Source: Acidobacteriota bacterium (GTDB lineage Bacteria > Acidobacteriota > Terriglobia > Bryobacterales > Bryobacteraceae). Taken from it: 34,547 nt of DNA. The notes beneath the pieces were generated by a model. It did not search any database. It was not told where the DNA came from and saw only the letters and a list, made by a program, of their open reading frames with translations. Position 1 is the stretch's first letter; each line of letters starts with the position of its first letter. A program made the translations under genes and the position numbers. Shown piece by piece: positions 27,170 through 34,547 of the stretch. The stretch is from NCBI GenBank assembly GCA_025354525.1, contig JANXMS010000479.1:1-34547 (forward strand), in the 5' to 3' direction.

Positions 27170-30100
27170 GCGCCAACTGCACAACGCGCCAGCTTTCGCC
27201 GTTCTGGTTAGTGGTCGACGAACTCGCCGTCGAGAGCGACACGCAACAAGCTTGAGCGAACACGTTCGAGTTGATGGCCGGGCTGCCGACGGAGGCGTCG
27301 CGCGGATTCCGGAAATTGGCGTGGTTTAGAGCGTTGAACATCTCGGTGCGGAAGGTGAGCCGGAAGCGTTCGCTGAGCTGGAAGCCCTTCGAAATACCGA
27401 GGTCGACATTCCAATACGAAGGACCCTGGAACACGTTACGGCCGATGCCGAGTTCCCCAGGGGCGGGCGCGGCGAACTGGCTGGCGTCAGCGAAGAAGAC
27501 CGGACCGATGACGCCGGCCTTGTCTTGCAAACGGGCCCGCGGCAGACTCGTCACCCCCGGGGCGAGGGCAGCCCGGCTCTGGGCCGTTCCGTTCGCCGTC
27601 AGGAAGCCGGAACGGACCGTGAACGGCTCGCCCGATTGGTAGGTGTAAATCGTGTTGACGCTCCAACCCCCGATGACGGTATTGACGACCCGGTTCGCGT
27701 TGCGGAAGAGCGGCTTGCCCTTGCCAACCGGCAATTCGTAAATGCCGCTGAGGTTCAACACATGGCGCTGGTCGAAGTCGCTCCGGCCACGTTCGTTCTT
27801 GTAGTTGCGACCATCCGCCGGGGTGCGGGCATTGGTCGTTGTAAGACCGCCGCCAGAGGTCGCCGCCACCGGATCGGTCGAAAGGTTATCGATAGATTTC
27901 GACAATGTATAGCCGAGATTGAAGAGGAGCCCGGCCGTGTCGAAGCGCTTGCGGAGCGTGGTCTGAAGGCCGTGGTAGGTGGAGTCAGCGCCGTTGTCGA
28001 GCAATAGGATCTGCGCGAACTGTTGATTGGGCCTCAGCTTGGCGGCTAGCGTCGTCTGCTCAATACGGACGGCCATATTGCCCGCGGCGTTCTGGTTGGG
28101 GCTGAGGTCAGTGATCGAAGCCGCCGAGTTGGCAAACGCGCTATTCATGATCCCCTGCTGGATCAGCGGTACGGAGACTGCCCCAGAGCACGCCGTACCG
28201 TTGGCCATCGTGCCGTCCGGACGGCAACCGCCGCCGAGCCCGACGTTACGCTGCATGGCCACGAAGCTTGGCAGAATAGGCTTGGCGTCGATCTGGTTGA
28301 CGTCCCAGCTCCGATAGAGCCGAGTGCCACGGCGACCGACGTAGCCGACGCTGCCGATGTAGCTCTTGCCGAGGTCCCGTTGAATCGTGAGGTTCCACAT
28401 GTGAACCGTTGGTAGCTTCAGATTCGGGTCGAAGATCCGGGCGGGCGGGGCCGTATTTTGCGTGGCGAGGGCCGGGGTCAACTGGCTGGATGGCTTCGCC
28501 GTAGGCGGTGGCAGTTGGTTGGGGAACTGGCTCAGTCGAACGTCCGGTACGCTGGCACACCCCGCCGTGGAGGCGCCGCCGACGGTGGAGGTGCAGCGGT
28601 AAATCTGGCCGGGAACAGCCGAAGCGACCGAGGTTACCTGGAACGTCGCGATGGGGTCGAACGCCATGGTGTAGCCGGTGCGAATGACGGTCTTGGAGGA
28701 GTTGCCCGGTGCCCAGGTGAGAGCGATGCGGGGTGCCAAGGCACCCAAATTCCAGTTCTTGTACCAACGCTCAGCTTGGACAAAGGTGACGAGCCCCTCG
28801 CTGCCATCAATGTTCTTATTCGGCACGTAGGTCCGGCCGCCAGCCTCGCGAGGCGGGGGGTTGACCTCCCAGCGGACGCCGTAGGAGATCGAGATGTTCT
28901 TGCGAAGTTTGAAGTCGTCCTGCGCAAAGAAGTTGAGCTGCTTCGTACGCTGGCCTTGCGCCCATAAGGAAACGGTTTTGTCGCCAGTCTGGAAGGGCAG
29001 GAAGGTATCGCTCTTCAGGTCGCCGATGAAGTTGTGCGATAGCTGCGCCGGAATGCCGAGCAGGTCGTTGACCATGCCTTGCAGGCGGTTCAGGTCGTTC
29101 GAAGCGATGCCAGGCGAAGTGGCCGTGCTCAACGCCGGGAAGGTGAAGCCAGCGGGTGGGCGGATGGTGCGGGAGAGTGAAATGGATGGCGTCAGGGCGA
29201 CCCCGCCGACGTCGCCGCGCCGGTCGTTGTGCTGATAGATGCGGAGGTTGCCGCCGAACTTCATCACGTGCGCACCAGCGATGTAGGTGACGTTGTTGAT
29301 GATTTGGTAGGTGTTGACGGCGCGCTGAGTTCGTGGTGTCGCGGTGTAATCGACGTCCGAGTTGTTGAACGTGAAACGCGGTGTATTCGGGAACGCTGGG
29401 TTCGCTTCACCTTGCGTGAAGAGGAAGTCAAAGCGGGAGTAACCGACGGTCAACTCGTTAACCAAACGCGGCGTTACTACGCTGCGAAGGCCAACGGCGA
29501 CGTTGTACGCCGGGCGGAAGACCTCGCCACGGGTAGGGAAGCCGGGAAGCACCTGGGGACGACCGTTCAGCGGGTCGCCGCCGAGGGTGTTCTGCTCCGC
29601 CGCCAGGATGCGCCCAAACAGGTTGTGGCGGTCACTGATCACATGATCGATTCGGCCGAGGTACTGCGGTCCGCGAATCTGGAACGGGGTGTTCCAAACG
29701 AAGTTACCGGTGTTGAGGCCATCGCCGGCCGAGTACTGGTTGGGAGCCGGGTAGGCGCCGAGGACGCCCTTAACGGCGGGGTCGAGGCCCCGGCGGAGCG
29801 GGTCGTTCTGGAAGATATTGTAGCTGGCGACGCAGTTGGCATCGGTGGGGCTGGCGCAGGCGCGGACGCCGGAGGCGAGGTTGCCCGTGGCCCGGTCGAC
29901 GAGCAGTGGGGTGTTTTGCGTAATGGTTTGGCCGTTGACCGTGAGCGGGTTGCGCTGGTCCACGACGAAGTAACGGAAGATGCCTGTCAGCGCCATCTGG
30001 TTGTAAAGGTCGACGGACTCGCCGAAGGCCTTGTCAACGGGGTCCGCGAAATTGACCTTCTGGCCCTGCCAGGAGCCGAAGAAGAATGTCCTGTTCTTCT

Positions 30101-30953
30101 TGATCGGGCCACCGAGTTCGAAGCCGTATTGGTTCAACTTGATGATCGGCTTATCGAGGCCCTGGGCCTTCGAGTAAAACTCATTGGCGTTCAGCGCAGT
30201 GTTACGGAAGAATTCGAAAACGGTTCCGTGGAACTGGTTCGTACCGCCTCGGGTGGCCACCGAAACGTTGGCCCCGGAGTTACGGCCCTCTTCCGCTGAC
30301 GGGTTCGAGGTGGTGACCTTAAACTCCTGCACGTTGTCCGGATTCAGCCGGAAGATGTTATTCACCGGGTTCGGGTTGGTGCTTTCGTTGGCGTCAATGC
30401 CATCAATGGTGACGTTGACGGCACCGGTACGGGAGCCATTCACGCTGATCGTGCCGCCGGAGCGTTGTACGACGCCGGGTTCGTAGATCAGCAGATTGAG
30501 GGGGTTGCGCCCATTCAGAGGCAGGGCTTCAATGGATTTCCGCTCGATGACGTTGCCGAGGGTCGCGCCGCTCGTCTGGAGCGCGTCGGCAGTGGCTTCG
30601 ACTTGAATCGTCTCGGTAGCGGAGCCGATGTCGAGGGTGGCGTTAATCGTGGAGGGGGTATTGATTTGGAGGACGATCTTCGCTCGCTGGAAGCGTTTGA
30701 AGCCGGTTTTCTCAACCGAGAGAGTGTATGCCCCGACGGGGATAGAGGGGAATGCGTACAGACCCGCATCCGTGGTGGTGAGTTTGTAGGTGAGACCGGT
30801 AGCTTCGTTCGTCGAGATGACCGTAGCGCCGGGGACGGTGGCACCGGTGGAGTCAGTAACCGTTCCCGAGAGCTGCGTGGTGGAGGTTTGGCCGAAGAGG
30901 TTACAGGCAAGGGCCGAAATCAAGAGCGTTGAACGAAAAGCTAGGTGCCGCAT
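27153..30953 (-). CDS. TonB-dependent receptor, Oar-like, with N-terminal carboxypeptidase-regulatory-like domain
   Basis: MRHLAFRSTLLISALACNLFGQ signal; QLSGTVTDSTGATVPGATVISTNEATG; SIEALPLNGRNPLNLLIYEPGVV; C-terminal LALKLAF. Confidence 0.95.
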   Translation of the reverse strand: MRHLAFRSTLLISALACNLFGQTSTTQLSGTVTDSTGATVPGATVISTNEATGLTYKLTTTDAGLYAFPSIPVGAYTLSVEKTGFKRFQRAKIVLQINTPSTINATLDIGSATETIQVEATADALQTSGATLGNVIERKSIEALPLNGRNPLNLLIYEPGVVQRSGGTISVNGSRTGAVNVTIDGIDANESTNPNPVNNIFRLNPDNVQEFKVTTSNPSAEEGRNSGANVSVATRGGTNQFHGTVFEFFRNTALNANEFYSKAQGLDKPIIKLNQYGFELGGPIKKNRTFFFGSWQGQKVNFADPVDKAFGESVDLYNQMALTGIFRYFVVDQRNPLTVNGQTITQNTPLLVDRATGNLASGVRACASPTDANCVASYNIFQNDPLRRGLDPAVKGVLGAYPAPNQYSAGDGLNTGNFVWNTPFQIRGPQYLGRIDHVISDRHNLFGRILAAEQNTLGGDPLNGRPQVLPGFPTRGEVFRPAYNVAVGLRSVVTPRLVNELTVGYSRFDFLFTQGEANPAFPNTPRFTFNNSDVDYTATPRTQRAVNTYQIINNVTYIAGAHVMKFGGNLRIYQHNDRRGDVGGVALTPSISLSRTIRPPAGFTFPALSTATSPGIASNDLNRLQGMVNDLLGIPAQLSHNFIGDLKSDTFLPFQTGDKTVSLWAQGQRTKQLNFFAQDDFKLRKNISISYGVRWEVNPPPREAGGRTYVPNKNIDGSEGLVTFVQAERWYKNWNLGALAPRIALTWAPGNSSKTVIRTGYTMAFDPIATFQVTSVASAVPGQIYRCTSTVGGASTAGCASVPDVRLSQFPNQLPPPTAKPSSQLTPALATQNTAPPARIFDPNLKLPTVHMWNLTIQRDLGKSYIGSVGYVGRRGTRLYRSWDVNQIDAKPILPSFVAMQRNVGLGGGCRPDGTMANGTACSGAVSVPLIQQGIMNSAFANSAASITDLSPNQNAAGNMAVRIEQTTLAAKLRPNQQFAQILLLDNGADSTYHGLQTTLRKRFDTAGLLFNLGYTLSKSIDNLSTDPVAATSGGGLTTTNARTPADGRNYKNERGRSDFDQRHVLNLSGIYELPVGKGKPLFRNANRVVNTVIGGWSVNTIYTYQSGEPFTVRSGFLTANGTAQSRAALAPGVTSLPRARLQDKAGVIGPVFFADASQFAAPAPGELGIGRNVFQGPSYWNVDLGISKGFQLSERFRLTFRTEMFNALNHANFRNPRDASVGSPAINSNVFAQACCVSLSTASSSTTNQNGESWRVVQLALKLAF

Positions 30954-30986
30954 GATGGCGCGTCCCTCTGAAGTTAGCATATTCAC

Positions 30987-31739
30987 TCAAGTATAGGCGA
31001 CTAGGCCGACGCCTTCGCGGCCGTCGAGATGCATGCTGCGGGGGAGGTCGTGGCGGCGGTAAGTCCAGATTCGTTCGATCCGGAGGTCCGCCAAGGTTAC
31101 CAGTCGAGTAAGGACGGCCTCGTCGAGTAGGTGGAGCGAACGGGGAATCTGGCCCAATTTCTTGTGAGTGGAGATCGCGCGGGCGTCTTCGACCCAGCCG
31201 GGCCAAGGCTCCCCTGCGGCGATGCGAGCTTCGTAGACGGGCACGAAGGCGGCGAAGGGCTGCTGATAGGGCGTGCCCGCTTGCACGAAAAGGCGGCCCC
31301 CGGGCGCGAGCCAACGGGCAATCTTTTGCATACCCGCGACCAACTCCTCGCCGGTCAGGAAATGGAGGACGTTCGAAGCATGAATGGCGTCAAGGCTGTG
31401 CGGCGGAATATCGAGATCGACCGGGAAACGGCCGGAAAGGAGATGGAGCTGCGGTCGAAGGTGCGGCGGCGTGAGCGCTTCGAGGGAGGCGAGATGGCTC
31501 GGGTCGCTGTCATTGGCCAGGACCGACGCGCCAGCCTCAAGAGCGGGGATGGTGGCCACGCCGAAGGCTGCCCCAATGTCGAGCACGGGCCGTATGGTCG
31601 ACGCGCTGAAGGCGATGAAGAGTTGACTGAGCTCGTTCGGGACATTGGAGGTCCAACCGGTCCGGTTGCGGGTCGGCTGACGGCGGTGGATCACTGGACA
31701 ATGACTCGGGCGATGCGGCCCTCGGGTCCGACCGCCCAA
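30987..31739 (-). CDS. class I SAM-dependent methyltransferase
   Basis: RPVLDIGAAFGVATIPALEAGASVLANDSDPSHL...LDAIHASNVLHFLTGEELVAGMQKIARWLAPGGRLFVQAGTPY. Confidence 0.82.
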   Translation of the reverse strand: MGGRTRGPHRPSHCPVIHRRQPTRNRTGWTSNVPNELSQLFIAFSASTIRPVLDIGAAFGVATIPALEAGASVLANDSDPSHLASLEALTPPHLRPQLHLLSGRFPVDLDIPPHSLDAIHASNVLHFLTGEELVAGMQKIARWLAPGGRLFVQAGTPYQQPFAAFVPVYEARIAAGEPWPGWVEDARAISTHKKLGQIPRSLHLLDEAVLTRLVTLADLRIERIWTYRRHDLPRSMHLDGREGVGLVAYT

Positions 31740-32668
31740 CCGGGTTGAATGGCGTTATATCCGGCCGTTTCGACGGGCTCCCAAGTGCGACCGCCGTCGC
31801 GGCTGAGGTCCGCCCCTGAAGTGCCTACGGCAACGACCAGTTTCGAATTCAGGAAGATCGCGGCCGAGCGAAAGCCCCGCGGGCCCGAGCCGCTAATCCA
31901 AGACTTCCCGCCGTCACTGGAGCGGGAGAGGACCTGGGTGGCCTGCGCGGGCTTCCGATAGTCCCCGCCGACCGCGAGCAACGCACTGCGAGACCCTACG
32001 GCAAGAGAAAAAATGCCCGCCGAGGTTTCGGTCTGCCGAAGAGGGGTTTCGCTGACGGTCCACGTTTCCCCGCCATCTTTCGAGTGGAATACCCGAGCGG
32101 CGACGGTCCCGAACCAAATTTCTCGCTTTCCTCGGACGATCAGGCAGGTGCCGCTGGCGGCAAACCCGCCCTCCCCAGGCAGGGCCGGTGGGGTCGTGCG
32201 GCGTTGCCACGTCATCCCCCCATCCGTTGAAGTTTCAATTACAATCATCCCGTTGACGGAGTCGCCCATCAGCACTCCATGCTTCGGGTCCGAGAATGCA
32301 ATGGCATCCCAGAACCCTTTCGGGTCTGGGTTCGTTTTCAGGAGCTGCCACGAACTTCCACCGTCGATCGTCTTGTAAATGCGGGACTTATCGCCTTCGC
32401 CGCTGCTCAGTGCCAAAGCCTCCGTCGCGCTGAAAGCGGCCAAGTCGCGAAAGTCGAGGGCCTCGGCCCCAGGCACCGGTCGGCGTCGCCAACTGGTTCC
32501 GCCGTCTGTCGTGAGGAGGACGGTGCCCCCGGTTCCGCTCGCCCAGGCGATCTGTTCGTTTACGGTTGCCAAGCCACGAAGGCTATCCGTGACGCCGCTG
32601 TTCTGCGGAACGAACCGAACCTGAGCGGCCAAAGAAACAGCGAAAGTAATTGCTACGAGGAGACGCAC
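31691..32668 (-). CDS. YCF48/BNR-repeat (photosynthesis system II assembly factor-like) exported protein
   Basis: Repeated 'LLTTDGGTSWRRRPV', 'YKTIDGGSSWQLL', 'ETSTDGGMTWQRR', 'FHSKDGGETWTVSE', 'SRDGGRTWEPV'; GTG start with signal peptide. Confidence 0.85.
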   Translation of the reverse strand: MRLLVAITFAVSLAAQVRFVPQNSGVTDSLRGLATVNEQIAWASGTGGTVLLTTDGGTSWRRRPVPGAEALDFRDLAAFSATEALALSSGEGDKSRIYKTIDGGSSWQLLKTNPDPKGFWDAIAFSDPKHGVLMGDSVNGMIVIETSTDGGMTWQRRTTPPALPGEGGFAASGTCLIVRGKREIWFGTVAARVFHSKDGGETWTVSETPLRQTETSAGIFSLAVGSRSALLAVGGDYRKPAQATQVLSRSSDGGKSWISGSGPRGFRSAAIFLNSKLVVAVGTSGADLSRDGGRTWEPVETAGYNAIQPGWAVGPEGRIARVIVQ

Positions 32669-32687
32669 GATCTTCAGCGTACCGAAC

Positions 32688-33116
32688 CTAGACTGGGGTG
32701 CGCTGAACGCCGAGGGCTTGGCGAAGGTAATCAATGCCCTCAACTGTGATCGTGAAGCGGCGTTTGTCGTCGGCCAGTACGAGGGTCTTTTTCTGCATGT
32801 ACTCGCAAACGAATGTTGCTCCCTCTCGCGGCAGACCCATTTGCTTCTCCACGTCAAAGATGGAGACCGCCACGTTGATGGTGCTCCGCTTCTTCGTCAG
32901 ATACAGCATGCCGAGGATGCGTAAGAGCAGCGTCTCGTCGCAGCTAAGCTCTTCCTGCAGCGCAGAAAGGTGATTCGCGGCTTTCTCCGCACTCTCGTCT
33001 GTGTCTTGTTCGGTCGCGAGTGGTTCGTCTCGTTTGAGTTCGGGCCCCACGACGGCGACCGCTGGCTTCCGCATTCGGCCAAGAAGTGCGGACCATTCTG
33101 CTGAGTGTGTGGGCAT
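32688..33116 (-). CDS. hypothetical protein, winged-helix-like C-terminus
   Basis: MPTHSAEWSALLGRMRKPAVAVV...LRILGMLYLTKKRSTINVAVSIFDVEKQMGLPREGATFVCEYMQKKTLVLADDKRRFTITVEGIDYL. Confidence 0.55.
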   Translation of the reverse strand: MPTHSAEWSALLGRMRKPAVAVVGPELKRDEPLATEQDTDESAEKAANHLSALQEELSCDETLLLRILGMLYLTKKRSTINVAVSIFDVEKQMGLPREGATFVCEYMQKKTLVLADDKRRFTITVEGIDYLRQALGVQRTPV

Positions 33117-33135
33117 ACTTGGTCTATCGGCCGTT

Positions 33136-33165
33136 TGCAGCCAATCCCTTAGGTCCGCTATAGTG
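33136..33165 (+). promoter_or_regulatory. possible sigma70-like promoter for the aldolase gene
   Basis: TTGCAG (33136-33141), 18-nt spacer, TATAGT (33160-33165); AAGGAG RBS at 33185-33190. Confidence 0.35.
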
Positions 33166-33198
33166 CAAGAGGTTTCATTGATCCAAGGAGCAAATCGC

Positions 33199-34044
33199 AT
33201 GTCTGACGCCCCCGTATCCGGCGCCGAGTTCAAGCAGCAACTGCGCGACGGCCAGCCCAAAATGGGCCTTTTCTTGAACTCTCACAGCGCAACCGTGGCC
33301 GAACAACTCGCCCACACTGGTTATGACTGGCTGCTGGTTGACTCCCAGCACGGCCCCATGGGCTTTGAGAAGCTTTCCTCGATGCTCTGCGCCATCGCCA
33401 GCGGCGGAGCAAAGTCGATGGTCCGCGTCGCCGGAGCCCACGACCGCGCCGGTATCCAGCAGGCGCTCGACCTCGGAGCCGACGGCATCCTGGTCCCCTA
33501 CATCAACACCGCCGAAGAGGCCGCGCAAGCCATTAGCTGCGCCAAGTACCCGATGGCGGGCACCCGGTCGGTTTACTTCCCCCAACGGAGTATGAATAAA
33601 GCCGGTCTGCTCGGCTACGCCGGGAGCGCGAATGACAACGTCATCGTAGCGCTCCAGGTGGAGACGGCAGCCTGTATCGACAACATTGAGGCGATTGCCG
33701 CGCTGCCAGGCGTGGACATGCTCTTCCTCGGCCAGAATGATCTTTGCATGTCGATGGGGCTATACGTGACGTATGAGTTCCCGCACATGTACACTTCGCC
33801 AGAGCTGTTGGCGGCGACCGAAAAGTTGGTGGCACAGGCCGAGAAGAACAAGGTGATCCTCGGCATCTTCCTGTTTGGGACCAGCCGCGTAGGCGAGTTC
33901 CTCGACAAGGGCTTTACGTTCTTTAGCCTGGGCAACGACCTGCACCACATCCTGACCCAAGCGGGAGCCCACATCGGAGCGCTCGAAGGAATTGCCGACG
34001 AAAAAGGCAAGGCGTGGAAGCGCCGAGCCACCGCGCTGCTCTAA
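33199..34044 (+). CDS. HpcH/HpaI aldolase/citrate lyase family protein
   Basis: KMGLFLNSHSATVAEQLAHTGYDWLLVDSQHGPMGFEKL...VRVAGAHDRAGIQQALDLGADGILVPYINTAEEA...VALQVETAACIDNIEAIAALPGVDMLFLGQNDL. Confidence 0.94.
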   Translation: MSDAPVSGAEFKQQLRDGQPKMGLFLNSHSATVAEQLAHTGYDWLLVDSQHGPMGFEKLSSMLCAIASGGAKSMVRVAGAHDRAGIQQALDLGADGILVPYINTAEEAAQAISCAKYPMAGTRSVYFPQRSMNKAGLLGYAGSANDNVIVALQVETAACIDNIEAIAALPGVDMLFLGQNDLCMSMGLYVTYEFPHMYTSPELLAATEKLVAQAEKNKVILGIFLFGTSRVGEFLDKGFTFFSLGNDLHHILTQAGAHIGALEGIADEKGKAWKRRATALL

Positions 34045-34057
34045 CCTGACCGCGAGG

Positions 34058-34084
34058 CCGCGGGGCCTAACTCAGGTCCCGCGG
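34058..34084. terminator. hairpin between convergent aldolase and rbfA genes
   Basis: CCGCGGGGCCT / AGGTCCCGCGG, 11-bp stem with one G-U type pair, 5-nt loop. Confidence 0.45.
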
Positions 34085-34126
34085 TCGACCGCGTTGAATC
34101 CGACGCAGTAGGCTTTTCACTTTACC

Positions 34127-34547
34127 GGGGTCGACTCCGGCTTCGAACCAGATGTCCGGGTACGCCGGAGTTGCAATTGTTCGGCGACTTGGGACCGGAT
34201 AAGCGCCCGAGCGCCGTTGCGGGCATCGAGTACCAACGTGGAATTCGCCTTGGCCGGAATAGAGACCATCACGCGAGCCGTCGTCAGGTCTGGCGCGACG
34301 TGGACCTCGATCCTTCGACGCGCGGGTCGACTTCGGCTCCGGCTTCGAACCAGATGTCCGGGGTACGCTGGAGTTGCAACCGTTCGGCGACTTGGGACCG
34401 GATAAGCGCCCGAGCGCCGTTGCGGGCATCGAGTACCAACGCAGAATCCGCCTTGCCCGGAATCGAGACCATCACGCGAGCCGTCGTCAGGTCTGGCGCG
34501 ACGTCGACTTCGGTCACTTGTACACCTTCGACGCGCGGGTCGGCTCC
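34127..34547. repeat. imperfect tandem duplication (~203-bp offset) within rbfA
   Basis: 'ggcttcgaaccagatgtccgg(g)gtacg' recurs at ~34139 and ~34341; 'ttcggcgacttgggaccggataagcgcccgagcgccgttgcgggcatcgagtaccaacg' at 34180 and 34383. Confidence 0.93.
34284..34547 (-). CDS. rbfA: ribosome-binding factor A (partial at window edge, truncated by duplication)
   Basis: DPRVEGVQVTEVDVAPDLTTARVMVSIPGKADSALVLDARNGARALIRSQVAERLQLQRTPDIWFEAGAEVDPRVEG..., RbfA-like. Confidence 0.75.
   Translation of the reverse strand, partial: GADPRVEGVQVTEVDVAPDLTTARVMVSIPGKADSALVLDARNGARALIRSQVAERLQLQRTPDIWFEAGAEVDPRVEGSRSTSRQT

Noticed and set aside
29229-30299. 356-aa plus-strand ORF inside the TonB receptor
   Set aside because: Antisense shadow of the receptor; no recognisable motifs.
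1-34547. Search for CRISPR arrays, tRNA and rRNA genes
   Set aside because: No regularly spaced short repeats or convincing tRNA/rRNA sequence noticed by eye; a tool-based scan (tRNAscan-SE, Infernal) was not possible.

Overview
The window is a GC-rich bacterial chromosome segment. A TIGR03437-type 'Solibacter C-terminal domain' protein and an Oar-like TonB receptor suggest Acidobacteriota, Bryobacterales/Solibacteres-like. Most of it is ordinary: VapBC-like TA pair, hslV-hslU, FAH hydrolase, fsa-type transaldolase, fdhD, ogt, ada/alkA, nadA-moaA, Fic protein, Gfo/Idh/MocA oxidoreductase, dnaE, TonB receptor, methyltransferases, HpcH/HpaI aldolase and the rbfA 3' end. Main points worth a second look: (1) the Gfo/Idh/MocA gene is one continuous frame interrupted by a single TGA at a position I recall as Cys in homologues ('RGL[C]YKRR.SIG'), followed by a hairpin, so it is a candidate selenocysteine codon; (2) two in-frame ~335-bp chimeric repeats between ada/alkA and ogt, each a small ORF chained by ATGA overlaps; (3) a degenerate duplicate of the moaA 3' end split by a methyltransferase ORF; (4) an internal tandem duplication truncating rbfA. 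Items 2-4 may reflect one tendency to duplicate gene ends. There is also a decayed gene cluster after dnaE containing a TIR-bounded MITE-like element, and a perfect inverted repeat upstream of the Fic gene. All calls were made by eye, without database searches.
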